35,581 bases of DNA. It comes from Caulobacteraceae bacterium. GTDB lineage: Bacteria; Pseudomonadota; Alphaproteobacteria; Caulobacterales; Caulobacteraceae. The DNA is taken from the NCBI GenBank assembly GCA_031291645.1, contig JARLIQ010000118.1:1-35581 (forward strand). Direction: 5' to 3'. The translations under genes and the position numbers were made by a program. This document shows positions 1 to 6,897 of this stretch, in pieces. Numbering within the stretch: position 1 is the stretch's first letter; every line of letters begins with the position of its first letter. Under the pieces are notes generated by a model that saw only the letters and a program-made list of their open reading frames with translations, had not been told where the DNA came from and made no database searches.

Positions 1-91
1 CGGCAAGATCGACAAGAAGCTGATCCGCCAGCAACTGGCCGACTACGTCCTGCCGACCGCCCGCGTCGCCGAGCCGGTGGGCGGGCGCTGA
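1..91 (+). CDS. AMP-dependent acyl-CoA synthetase, C-terminal end only
   Basis: Only the last 29 or so residues are in the window; the gene begins before base 1. The visible tail contains GKIDKK followed by IRQ and DYVLP. In the ANL superfamily the Lys of the TGKI(D/L)K motif contacts the acyl-adenylate in the first half-reaction, so this is the end of an acyl-CoA synthetase. The tail closely parallels the complete synthetase at 20418-22058 (GKIDKK, IRQ and DYVLP are shared), so the two are probably paralogs. The stop is TGA at 89-91. It runs in the same direction as fliK but is separated by an 87-base gap with a regulatory-looking site. The exact substrate cannot be told. Confidence 0.85.
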   Translation, partial: GKIDKKLIRQQLADYVLPTARVAEPVGGR

Positions 92-101
92 AGGCTAACA
101 G

Positions 102-116
102 GTAACCGCTTCTTAA
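102..116 (+). promoter_or_regulatory. Candidate CtrA-like box upstream of fliK
   Basis: The sequence reads GTAA, seven bases, TTAA, one mismatch from the Caulobacterales CtrA consensus TTAA-N7-TTAA. It lies about 60 bases before the fliK start, and CtrA controls flagellar genes in Caulobacter. Binding is inferred, not shown. No sigma-54 -24/-12 element was seen in the same gap. Confidence 0.4.
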
Positions 117-178
117 GGTCCGCTTCACGCTGACGGCCTAGGCTCCGGATCATGCCCCAACCGGCGTGGTCCTGACCC

Positions 179-1924
179 TTGAGCGCCTCCGCCATACCCG
201 CAACGCCGATCGCCGCGGCCCAGACGGCCTTGCTGGCGCGCGTGGCGCCCGCCGCGCCCGACGCCGCGCTGCTCTCGGCCACCGAGGCGTCGGCGCCGGC
301 CCAGTCGCCGCAGGCTCAGACGGTCAGCGTCGCCACCGCGGCGGCCGCCATGCGTCAGTCCGCGCTCGCCCCCCTCTTGGCCGACCTCGCCCAGGCCGTG
401 AGCCTGCCCAGCCTGCCCGCGCCGGTGCAGCAGGCCGTCGCCCAGGTGCTGGCCCTGCAGACCCCCCTCGACCCGCCCCCCAGCGCCGGCCAGCTGCAGC
501 AGGCGACGTCCGGCTCCGGCGTCTTCCTGGAGGCCCAGGTGGCCGCCGCCGCGCCCCCGCCGCCCGCCGCCGACCTGAAGGCCGCGCTGCTGGTCGTGCA
601 GCAGGTGGTCCAGGCCTGGACGGACTCCCTGCCGACCAGTCCTGCGACCCCGGCGACCACTGCAGGGCCGACGCCGTCCCCTGCCGCGCCGCCGACCCCG
701 CCAACAACACCGCCCGCCCAAGCGCCGGCGAACGCAACCGCCGCCGTCGCCGTGACCTCGACCAACCTGGCCGCACCTGTGATCCAGACCGGCCCGCCGA
801 CCGCCTTGCGCTCAGCCCCGCCTGCCGAAGCCCCGGCAATCCCCGCGGCCGCGCAACCCGAGCCGATCGCGCCCGCGACTCCAAGCCCGCCGTCGTCGCT
901 TCAGACGCCCGCTTCCTCGCCCGCGTCCGCCCAGACCCCCGCCGTGGCGCCCAGTGCGACGGCCGGCTCCGCACCGGCCCTCGGCGCGCCGGCCGCTGAG
1001 GTGACTCCAACCGCGTCGCCAGCGACGACAATGTCGGTCGCGCAGACCCTGCCTCAAGGTTCGACCGTTCCGCCTGCCGCTGAGAGTGCGCCAACGCCCG
1101 CCCCAGGCGCCGACTTTGCGGCTCAATCCGAGCCTCCAGCGCCCGCGGCGACGCAGGTCGCGCCAACGGCCGAAGCCCCTGCTTCAACACCGGCCGTCAC
1201 GGCTCCAACCGCGACTGCGGCGCCGGCGCCGCCACCCCTCGCCGCCGCCATCGCCGCTGAAGTGGAGACTCCGATCGCGGCGACCAGCTCCTCCTACGCG
1301 GCTCCGGAGCTCGGCGCGACGACGTCTGCCGCTTCGAACGCCGAGACGGCGACCACAGCCCCGCCGCCGCCGTTCCGGGGCGGGCCGACCACCGCCCAGC
1401 CGACCGCGGCTCCCAGCCTGCCGGCCGACATCGATCCGGCCGCCCTCGGCCGCCGGCTGCTGACGGGCGCGAGCGGGGCCTTGGCGCGCCAGGAACTGCA
1501 CCAGATCGCCTCGCTGCCGACGGCCGCCGCCGGCCAACGGCCCACCGAGGCGCAGGCCCAGTCCCGCTGGATGTTCGAGCTGCCGTTCTCGACGCCCCAG
1601 GGCTCGACCGTCGCCCAGTTCGAGATCAGCCGCGAGGGCTCGTCGGCCGGCGCGTCGGACGCAACCACAACCTGGCGCGCGCGGTTCTCCATCGCCCTGG
1701 AGCCCCTGGGTCCGGTCCACGCCCAGGTCGCCCTCACCGGCGCCCGCGCCGGCGTCACCCTCTGGGCCGAACGCCCCGCCACCGCCGCCCAGCTCCGCGC
1801 CCAGCAGGCGTCTCTGTCGCAAGCCCTGGAAGAGGCCCAGTTCACCCCGGCCATCGCCGTCCACGTCGGCGCCCCGCCCAAGACCGCCGCACCCTCGGGC
1901 CGCTTCGTGGACCAGGCGTCGTGA
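179..1924 (+). CDS. fliK: Flagellar hook-length control protein FliK
   Basis: 581 residues. FliK is a secreted molecular ruler that stops hook growth and switches export specificity by contacting FlhB. Residues of about 1-420 are extremely rich in Ala, Pro and Thr and of low complexity, as is usual for the variable ruler part. The last 120 residues form a compact domain with the pattern of the Flg_hook C-terminal domain (strand-rich, ending in a Gln/Ala-rich helix). The start is uncertain: TTG at 179 is the first start after an in-frame TGA at 173-175, with no clear ribosome binding site; the next in-frame ATG is at 350. The stop overlaps the next gene, an FlhB-like protein, by four bases, which strongly supports the flagellar role. 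Family assignment rests on the C-terminus and the neighbour. Confidence 0.8.
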   Translation: MSASAIPATPIAAAQTALLARVAPAAPDAALLSATEASAPAQSPQAQTVSVATAAAAMRQSALAPLLADLAQAVSLPSLPAPVQQAVAQVLALQTPLDPPPSAGQLQQATSGSGVFLEAQVAAAAPPPPAADLKAALLVVQQVVQAWTDSLPTSPATPATTAGPTPSPAAPPTPPTTPPAQAPANATAAVAVTSTNLAAPVIQTGPPTALRSAPPAEAPAIPAAAQPEPIAPATPSPPSSLQTPASSPASAQTPAVAPSATAGSAPALGAPAAEVTPTASPATTMSVAQTLPQGSTVPPAAESAPTPAPGADFAAQSEPPAPAATQVAPTAEAPASTPAVTAPTATAAPAPPPLAAAIAAEVETPIAATSSSYAAPELGATTSAASNAETATTAPPPPFRGGPTTAQPTAAPSLPADIDPAALGRRLLTGASGALARQELHQIASLPTAAAGQRPTEAQAQSRWMFELPFSTPQGSTVAQFEISREGSSAGASDATTTWRARFSIALEPLGPVHAQVALTGARAGVTLWAERPATAAQLRAQQASLSQALEEAQFTPAIAVHVGAPPKTAAPSGRFVDQAS

Positions 1925-2187
1925 CCAGCGCTGTCAAAGGCCCCCTCGCCGTCGCCCTGCGCTACCGCAAGGGCGATGCGCCTCGCGTGGTCGCCAAGGG
2001 CCGCGGCGAGATCGGCCAGGCGATCATCGACACCGCCCGCGAGCACGGCGTGCCCTTGAAACAGAACGCCCCCCTGGCCGAGGCTCTGTCCCAAGTCGAA
2101 CTGGACGACCAGATTCCCGAGGCGCTCTACCGCGCTGTCGCCGAAATCCTGGCCTTCATCCTGCGCACGTCAGGGCATCTGAAGTAG
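1921..2187 (+). CDS. Short FlhB C-terminal-domain-like protein
   Basis: 88 residues starting at GTG, overlapping the fliK stop as GTGA, so translation is probably coupled. The protein matches the cytoplasmic part of FlhB that lies just after the autocleavage site: AVALRYRKGDAPRVVAKGRG, then a helix with REHGVPLKQNAPLAEAL and the end of the domain. The membrane part and the NPTH cleavage motif are absent. Stand-alone proteins of this kind (called FlhX or YlqH/FhlB-like) are known next to fliK in several bacteria and in some can replace the FlhB C-terminal fragment. Its role is therefore probably in export-gate switching with FliK; this is inference. Confidence 0.8.
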   Translation: MTSAVKGPLAVALRYRKGDAPRVVAKGRGEIGQAIIDTAREHGVPLKQNAPLAEALSQVELDDQIPEALYRAVAEILAFILRTSGHLK

Positions 2188-2212
2188 CCCGCTTGTCGCG
2201 CCAGGGAGCCTC

Positions 2213-3658
2213 ATGAAACGCCTGTTTGCAGGATGCATCGCCTTGCTGCTGGCGCCGGCCGCGACTGCCGGGCCGATGATGCCGGCTGGGCCATCGCCAG
2301 ACCCCGGTCTCGCCGGAGTCTGGCGCGTGGTCGGCGCTGCAACCGCACCCTGGGTGAAGCCGCGGGTCCTGGCCAAGGCCGACGCGTCGCTGCTTGAATA
2401 CGCGGTCGAATTCGCCGACGGCGAGGTCAAGGGACCGCCGCCGCTGATGTGTACCGGCGCACGCTACTCTTCCGGCGTCACCTATCGGGACGAGTTGTTC
2501 GGCGGCAAACTCAGCGCCGATACGGATGGAACGCTGACCAGGAAAGTCGCGCTTACGGGGGTTGGCGACACCACATTCAGGGTCTTCTGCGGTCAGAGGG
2601 CGGTGGATCTCTACCGAGATGACCATGGCGCCTTGGTGATGGCGCAAGGTGATGTCGTCTATACGTTGCAGCGGCGGGAAGGCGACGGCGGCTATACTGC
2701 AGGCTTCAGCGGACCAAGTTTCGACTGCACCCAGGCGCGGAGCACCGGTGAACAGTTGGTCTGCACCGACGCCGCGCTTTCGAAGGCCGATCAAGTTCTA
2801 AGCCGGGCCTATGCCGCGCTACGAATGGCTGAAACGCCGGAAAGCTTCGCCACGCTGCGCACGGCGGAGAGGGCGTGGCTCTCCTATGCCTTGAAGAGCT
2901 GTGGCGCCGAGAAGGCGTTGCCTGGTCCGGGTGGCGAACGTAATCGCATCACCGAATGCCTGACTGAGGAATATGACGCTCGCGGCGGGCTGCTGAAGGA
3001 CCTCAAGGTCGAGAGAGCCGGGGCCATGACGATCGAGCCGCGCATGCGTCTTCGCACTCGGGCCTCCCCCTACACCGAAGAAACCGACGTCTACCCGTGG
3101 ATGAACGGCGGCGCGCGGGCGACCGTATTCAATGCCTTCGTCTTCAAGACCCTTGCGCTCGACCATTGGCGCACGGACGACCGCAAAGCCTTCGGCGCAG
3201 GCGAGGATTTCGGCGATATGCACCTCTTTGGCCGGCGCACCTACAGTGTCGCTCGCTGGGACGACCGCATCGTTAGCCTTCAGATCTCGACGGACGATTT
3301 CACGGGCGGCAATCACGACGCATTGGACCGGACGTCAGTGACCTGGGATCTGGTGGAAAACCGCCAGGTCCGGCTCGGCGACATATTCTCACCGGGCCGA
3401 GACTGGCAGGACTTCGCTTTCGATTTTTGTAAGCGTGACCTTCACCGGCAGATGCAGGAGCGCGGTACGCCTGATTTCGACGACGCCGAGATTCGGGCGG
3501 CGGTGGCCAGCGGGGGAAGTTGGCTGTGGGGCGTCGACACGGCGCAGGTGATCTTCATGGCGGACTTCCTGGCGGGCGCGCCCGGCGGTGAGTTCGACGT
3601 CGAAATTCCGTTGAAGGCCCTCGTGCGTTTCATGAAGCCGGAGGCGCCGGTCCGCTGA
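2213..3658 (+). CDS. Secreted LprI-like / DUF3298 (RsiV-like) domain protein
   Basis: 481 residues with a signal peptide (Lys-Arg, hydrophobic core, cut near residue 19 after ATA). Residues of about 168-262 look like the LprI/DUF1311 domain: Cys172, Cys184, Cys230 and Cys249 can form two disulphides, and the helix ends in an AERAWLSY-like segment typical of the family. Residues of about 340-476 resemble DUF3298/RsiV C-terminal domains (strand-rich, with NHDALDRTSVTWDL and a DIFSP segment). LprI of mycobacteria inhibits lysozyme and RsiV binds lysozyme, so a periplasmic role at the envelope is possible but not proven. The third-base GC bias is visibly weaker than in neighbouring genes, hinting at a different origin. 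It lies 25 bases after the FlhB-like gene and may be co-transcribed. Confidence 0.65.
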   Translation: MKRLFAGCIALLLAPAATAGPMMPAGPSPDPGLAGVWRVVGAATAPWVKPRVLAKADASLLEYAVEFADGEVKGPPPLMCTGARYSSGVTYRDELFGGKLSADTDGTLTRKVALTGVGDTTFRVFCGQRAVDLYRDDHGALVMAQGDVVYTLQRREGDGGYTAGFSGPSFDCTQARSTGEQLVCTDAALSKADQVLSRAYAALRMAETPESFATLRTAERAWLSYALKSCGAEKALPGPGGERNRITECLTEEYDARGGLLKDLKVERAGAMTIEPRMRLRTRASPYTEETDVYPWMNGGARATVFNAFVFKTLALDHWRTDDRKAFGAGEDFGDMHLFGRRTYSVARWDDRIVSLQISTDDFTGGNHDALDRTSVTWDLVENRQVRLGDIFSPGRDWQDFAFDFCKRDLHRQMQERGTPDFDDAEIRAAVASGGSWLWGVDTAQVIFMADFLAGAPGGEFDVEIPLKALVRFMKPEAPVR

Positions 3659-3673
3659 ACCACGCGCCACCCA

Positions 3674-4561
3674 CTAAGCCAGCCGGTACGCACTCCCCGG
3701 CCCCGGCGCGCCATCCGTCGTAATCACCCCCTCGCGGGTCAGGTGGATAATGTGGGCAAGGACGGAGTTGGCGGCCGCCGGATGCAGGCGCGGGTCGACC
3801 GCGGCGTACATCTCCGGGACCATTTCGGCGATGCGGCTGTGTCCCTTGGCCAGCTGCTCCAGGATCTGGCGCTCGCGGTCCAGCCGATGGGCCTTGTAGG
3901 CGGCCAGGAACGGGGCGACCTCGGTGATCGGCGGGCCGTGGGTGGGCCAGAGCGTCGCGAACCCGCGCGCGGCGACCTTGTCGAGGCTCTTGTAGTAGTC
4001 GCTCATGTCCCCGTGCGGCGGGCTGATCACCGTCGTCGACCAGCCCATGACGTGGTCGCCGGAGAAGAGAGCGTTTTCCTCAATCAGAGCATAACAGATG
4101 TGGTTGGAGATGTGCCCCGGCGTCTCGATCGCCTCCAGGGTCCAGCCGGGACCCGCCAGCCGCTGGCCCTCCGCGACCGCCACGTCGGGGACGAAACCGG
4201 CGTCGCCGCCCTCCTCCACCCGCACCGCCGAGGGCCCCAGCGCCGGATCGGCGCGGCCGTAGATCGTCGCGCCCGTCCCCTTGGCCAGGGCCACGGAAAG
4301 CGGCGAATGGTCCATGTGGGTGTGGGTGGTCAGGATGTGGGTCACCCGCTCGCCCTCCACGGCTCTCAGCAGCGCCTGCAGGTGGTCAGCCATGTCGGGG
4401 CCGGGATCGATCACCGCCACCTCGCCGCGGCCGATGATGTAGGTGCCGGTGCCCTTGTAGGTGAACGGGCCGGGGTTGTTGGCCACGACGCGCCGGATCA
4501 GCGGCGAGACCTGGTCGACCGCCCCGTACTCGAAGCTGATGTCGCGGACGAAGGGGATCAT
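3674..4561 (-). CDS. Metallo-beta-lactamase-fold hydrolase
   Basis: 295 residues. The zinc-binding signature HTHMDH is at residues 80-85 (His80, His82, Asp84, His85), preceded by the beta-strand AVIDPGPD; later metal ligands fit GHISNH and SGDHVMG. The C-terminal part (SVLAHIIHLTREGVI) is the small winged-helix domain seen in LACTB2-like hydrolases. The reaction is probably hydrolysis of a thioester or nucleic-acid-type ester; the substrate is unknown. The start ATG overlaps the TGA of the upstream TIGR01244 gene as ATGA, so the two are co-translated. It is convergent with the LprI-like gene (15-base gap). Confidence 0.85.
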   Translation of the reverse strand: MIPFVRDISFEYGAVDQVSPLIRRVVANNPGPFTYKGTGTYIIGRGEVAVIDPGPDMADHLQALLRAVEGERVTHILTTHTHMDHSPLSVALAKGTGATIYGRADPALGPSAVRVEEGGDAGFVPDVAVAEGQRLAGPGWTLEAIETPGHISNHICYALIEENALFSGDHVMGWSTTVISPPHGDMSDYYKSLDKVAARGFATLWPTHGPPITEVAPFLAAYKAHRLDRERQILEQLAKGHSRIAEMVPEMYAAVDPRLHPAAANSVLAHIIHLTREGVITTDGAPGPGSAYRLA

Positions 4562-4968
4562 GACGCCAGGACGCCCGAAAGGTCATAGCCCGCCGCCTGG
4601 CCCAGCCGCACCAGTTCGTCGCGACCGCGCTCGCCCGAGGCGGCCTGGCCCAAGGACCAGGTGACAATCGATCGCGTTCCCGAACGGCAGAACGCCAGCA
4701 CCGGCCCGTCCGCGCCGGCGATCGCCTCGCGCACCGCCTCGACCTGGTCGGCGGTCGGTCCACCCCGGACGGGGATGTGCACATAGGCAACGCCAGCAGC
4801 CTGAGCCGCCGCCGCCATCCGCGCATTGGGCGGCTGGTCCGGCGCTTCGCCGTCGGGGCGGTTGTTGATCACCAGGACGAAGCCCTGGTCGGCCGCCGCG
4901 GCGATGTCGTCCACCGCGATCTGCGGCGCCACGGAAAAGTCCTCCGTGACCTTTCGGAAATCAGGCAT
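4558..4968 (-). CDS. TIGR01244/DUF442 phosphatase-like (sulfurtransferase-like) protein
   Basis: 136 residues from the ATG at 4968, which has AAGGAG ten bases upstream; a longer reading frame exists but lacks a better site. The protein has the protein-tyrosine-phosphatase-like fold of TIGR01244: LVINNRPDGE at 32-41, HIPV at 64-67 and the active loop CRSGTRS with Cys94 and Arg99. In the Blh/BigR systems this domain is fused to a metallo-beta-lactamase persulfide dioxygenase and acts in sulfide detoxification. Here the domain is a separate gene overlapping a metallo-beta-lactamase gene by four bases. Whether the pair works on sulfur is inference; the neighbour looks LACTB2-like rather than ETHE1-like. 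Confidence 0.85.
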   Translation of the reverse strand: MPDFRKVTEDFSVAPQIAVDDIAAAADQGFVLVINNRPDGEAPDQPPNARMAAAAQAAGVAYVHIPVRGGPTADQVEAVREAIAGADGPVLAFCRSGTRSIVTWSLGQAASGERGRDELVRLGQAAGYDLSGVLAS

Positions 4969-4999
4969 GGATCGGGGTCTCCTTGGCGGCTCGCCCACA

Positions 5000-5029
5000 T
5001 TGACAAGATTGGCGGGCGCGAGACATAGC
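5000..5029 (+). promoter_or_regulatory. Possible promoter for oppBCA
   Basis: A perfect TTGACA at 5000-5005 is followed after 18 bases by CATAGC at 5024-5029, a weak -10 box. It lies 47 bases before the oppB start, inside the 107-base gap between divergent genes. Confidence 0.3.
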
Positions 5030-5075
5030 GCAACATCGCTGGACATTCGATCCGTGCGAATCGGGCCCGCCAAGA

Positions 5076-5993
5076 ATGCTCCGCTTCCTGCTGCGCCGCC
5101 TGCTCGTCGCGCTGCCCACCCTGTTCCTGGTCGTCACGCTCGCCTTCTTCATGATGCGCGCCGCGCCGGGCGGTCCGTTCGAGACCAACCGCAAGCTGCC
5201 GCCGGAGGTCGAACAGAATCTGAAGGCCAAGTACGGCCTCGACCGACCCCTGGGCGTCCAGTACCTCGGCTACCTGGCCAACGTCGCCCGCGGCGACCTC
5301 GGGCCGTCGCTGAAATATCCGGACCGTTCGGTCCTCGACATCATCCGCCAGGGCTTTCCCACGAGCCTCCGGCTCGGCGTCTCGGCGCTGACCCTCGGCG
5401 GCGTGCTCGGCCTCTGCTTCGGCGTCTTCGGCGCGCTCCGGCAGAACAGCCCGGCCGACTACGCCATCACCACCCTTGCGGTGCTGGGGGTCTGCATCCC
5501 TACCTTCGTCACCGGCCCCTTGTTGGTCCTGGTCTTCGCCTCCTGGCTCGGCTGGCTGCCCACAGGCGGGCTGGACGACGTGCGCGGCTATGTCCTGCCG
5601 GTGGTGGTCCTGGCCCTGCCGCAGGTGGCGATCATCTCGCGGCTGACCCGCGCCGGCATGGTCGAGGCGATGGCCTCCAACCACGTGCGCACAGCCCGCG
5701 CCCGCGGCCTGCCGGAGCGAAGCGTGGTGCTGAACCACGCCCTGCGCGGCGCCGTCCTGCCGCTGGTGAGCTACCTCGGTCCGGCGGCGGCCGGCCTGAT
5801 CACCGGCTCGCTGGTCGTCGAGCGCCTGTTCACCCTGCCGGGCCTCGGCAAGGCCTTCGTGGTCAGCGCCCTGCAGCGGGACTATACGGTGGTGATGGGG
5901 GTGGTGATCCTCTACGCCAGCCTGGTCATCGGCCTGAACCTGCTGGCCGAGGTGATCCAGTCGCTGCTCGACCCCCGGGTGAAGCTCTCATGA
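5076..5993 (+). CDS. oppB: Peptide ABC transporter permease OppB/DppB type
   Basis: 305 residues of an inner-membrane permease. The N-terminus (MLRFLLRRLLVALPTLFLV) is the characteristic first membrane segment of OppB/DppB, followed by GGPF and the LGLD-type segment KYGLDRPLGVQY. Five further hydrophobic segments follow. The cytoplasmic EAA loop that docks on the ATPase reads MVEAMASNHVRTARARGLPE, with the conserved Gly. Its stop overlaps the oppC start as ATGA. It works with the OppC-like permease and the lipoprotein downstream to import peptides or similar solutes; the true ligand is unknown. No ATPase gene follows. Confidence 0.92.
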   Translation: MLRFLLRRLLVALPTLFLVVTLAFFMMRAAPGGPFETNRKLPPEVEQNLKAKYGLDRPLGVQYLGYLANVARGDLGPSLKYPDRSVLDIIRQGFPTSLRLGVSALTLGGVLGLCFGVFGALRQNSPADYAITTLAVLGVCIPTFVTGPLLVLVFASWLGWLPTGGLDDVRGYVLPVVVLALPQVAIISRLTRAGMVEAMASNHVRTARARGLPERSVVLNHALRGAVLPLVSYLGPAAAGLITGSLVVERLFTLPGLGKAFVVSALQRDYTVVMGVVILYASLVIGLNLLAEVIQSLLDPRVKLS

Positions 5994-6895
5994 GCGGCGC
6001 CCTCCTGGTCCGAAACCCGCGCGACGGCGAGGCGCTAGAGGCGGCGATCAAGGGCCGCAGCCTGTGGGACGATGCGCGCCGGCGCCTCCTGCGCAACCGC
6101 GCGGCCATGGCCAGCCTGGGGCTTCTAGCCATCCTGGTCCTCGCCGCCGCGATCGGCCCCTACCTCACCCCCTACAGCTACGACCAGATCAGCAAGGACG
6201 ACGTCTGGGCGCCGCCGTTGGTCCACGGCCATCTCCTGGGCGCCGATTCCCTGGGCCGGGACCTGCTCTGCCGGCTTTTGGTCGGCCTGCGGGTCTCCCT
6301 GGCCATCGGGGTGGTGGCCAGCGCCGTCTCCCTGGTCATCGGCGTCGCGTGGGGCGCGACAGCGGGCTTCATCGGCGGCGTTCTCGACGAGGCGATGATG
6401 CGTTTCGTCGACGTGCTCTACGCCCTGCCCTTCATGTTCTTCGTCATCCTCCTGATGGTGGTCTTTGGCCGCAACTTCATCCTGATCTTCCTGGCCATCG
6501 GCGCGGTGGAGTGGCTGACCATGGCCCGCATCGTCCGCGGCCAGACCCTGTCGCTGAAGCAGATGGAGTTCATCGAGGCCGCCCGCGCCGCCGGCCTCGG
6601 CGATGGGGCGATCATCGTGCGCCACATCGTGCCGAACCTCTTGGGGCCCGTCGTGGTCTACCTGACCTTGACCATTCCCGGCGTCATCCTGGCCGAGAGC
6701 TTCCTGAGCTTCCTGGGGCTAGGCGTCCAGGAGCCGCTGACCTCGCTGGGCGTCCTGATCTCCAACGGCGCGATCAGCATGGACCAGGCGCCCTGGCTGC
6801 TGGTCTTCCCGTCGCTGACCATGATTGTCGCCCTGATGGCCTTCAACTTCATCGGCGACGGCCTGCGCGACGCCATCGACCCGAAGGACCGCTAG
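5990..6895 (+). CDS. oppC: Peptide ABC transporter permease OppC/DppC type
   Basis: 301 residues, start ATG overlapping the oppB stop. The OppC_N segment lies at about residues 22-70 (RRLLRNRAAMASLGLLAIL, then LTPYSYDQ) and precedes HLLGADSLGRDLLCRLLVGLR, a hallmark of the family. The EAA loop is EFIEAARAAGLGDGAIIVRH followed by IVPN. The C-terminus ends NFIGDGLRDAIDPKDR, the usual DppC ending. It forms the membrane channel with OppB. It is followed after two bases by the binding-protein gene. Confidence 0.93.
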   Translation: MSGALLVRNPRDGEALEAAIKGRSLWDDARRRLLRNRAAMASLGLLAILVLAAAIGPYLTPYSYDQISKDDVWAPPLVHGHLLGADSLGRDLLCRLLVGLRVSLAIGVVASAVSLVIGVAWGATAGFIGGVLDEAMMRFVDVLYALPFMFFVILLMVVFGRNFILIFLAIGAVEWLTMARIVRGQTLSLKQMEFIEAARAAGLGDGAIIVRHIVPNLLGPVVVYLTLTIPGVILAESFLSFLGLGVQEPLTSLGVLISNGAISMDQAPWLLVFPSLTMIVALMAFNFIGDGLRDAIDPKDR

Positions 6896-6897
6896 CC

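Noticed and set aside
166-999. Alternative plus-strand frame over the fliK start region
   Set aside because: Arg/Pro/Gly-rich shadow of the fliK frame with no domain features; the overlap with the FlhB-like gene and the C-terminal domain fix the fliK frame.
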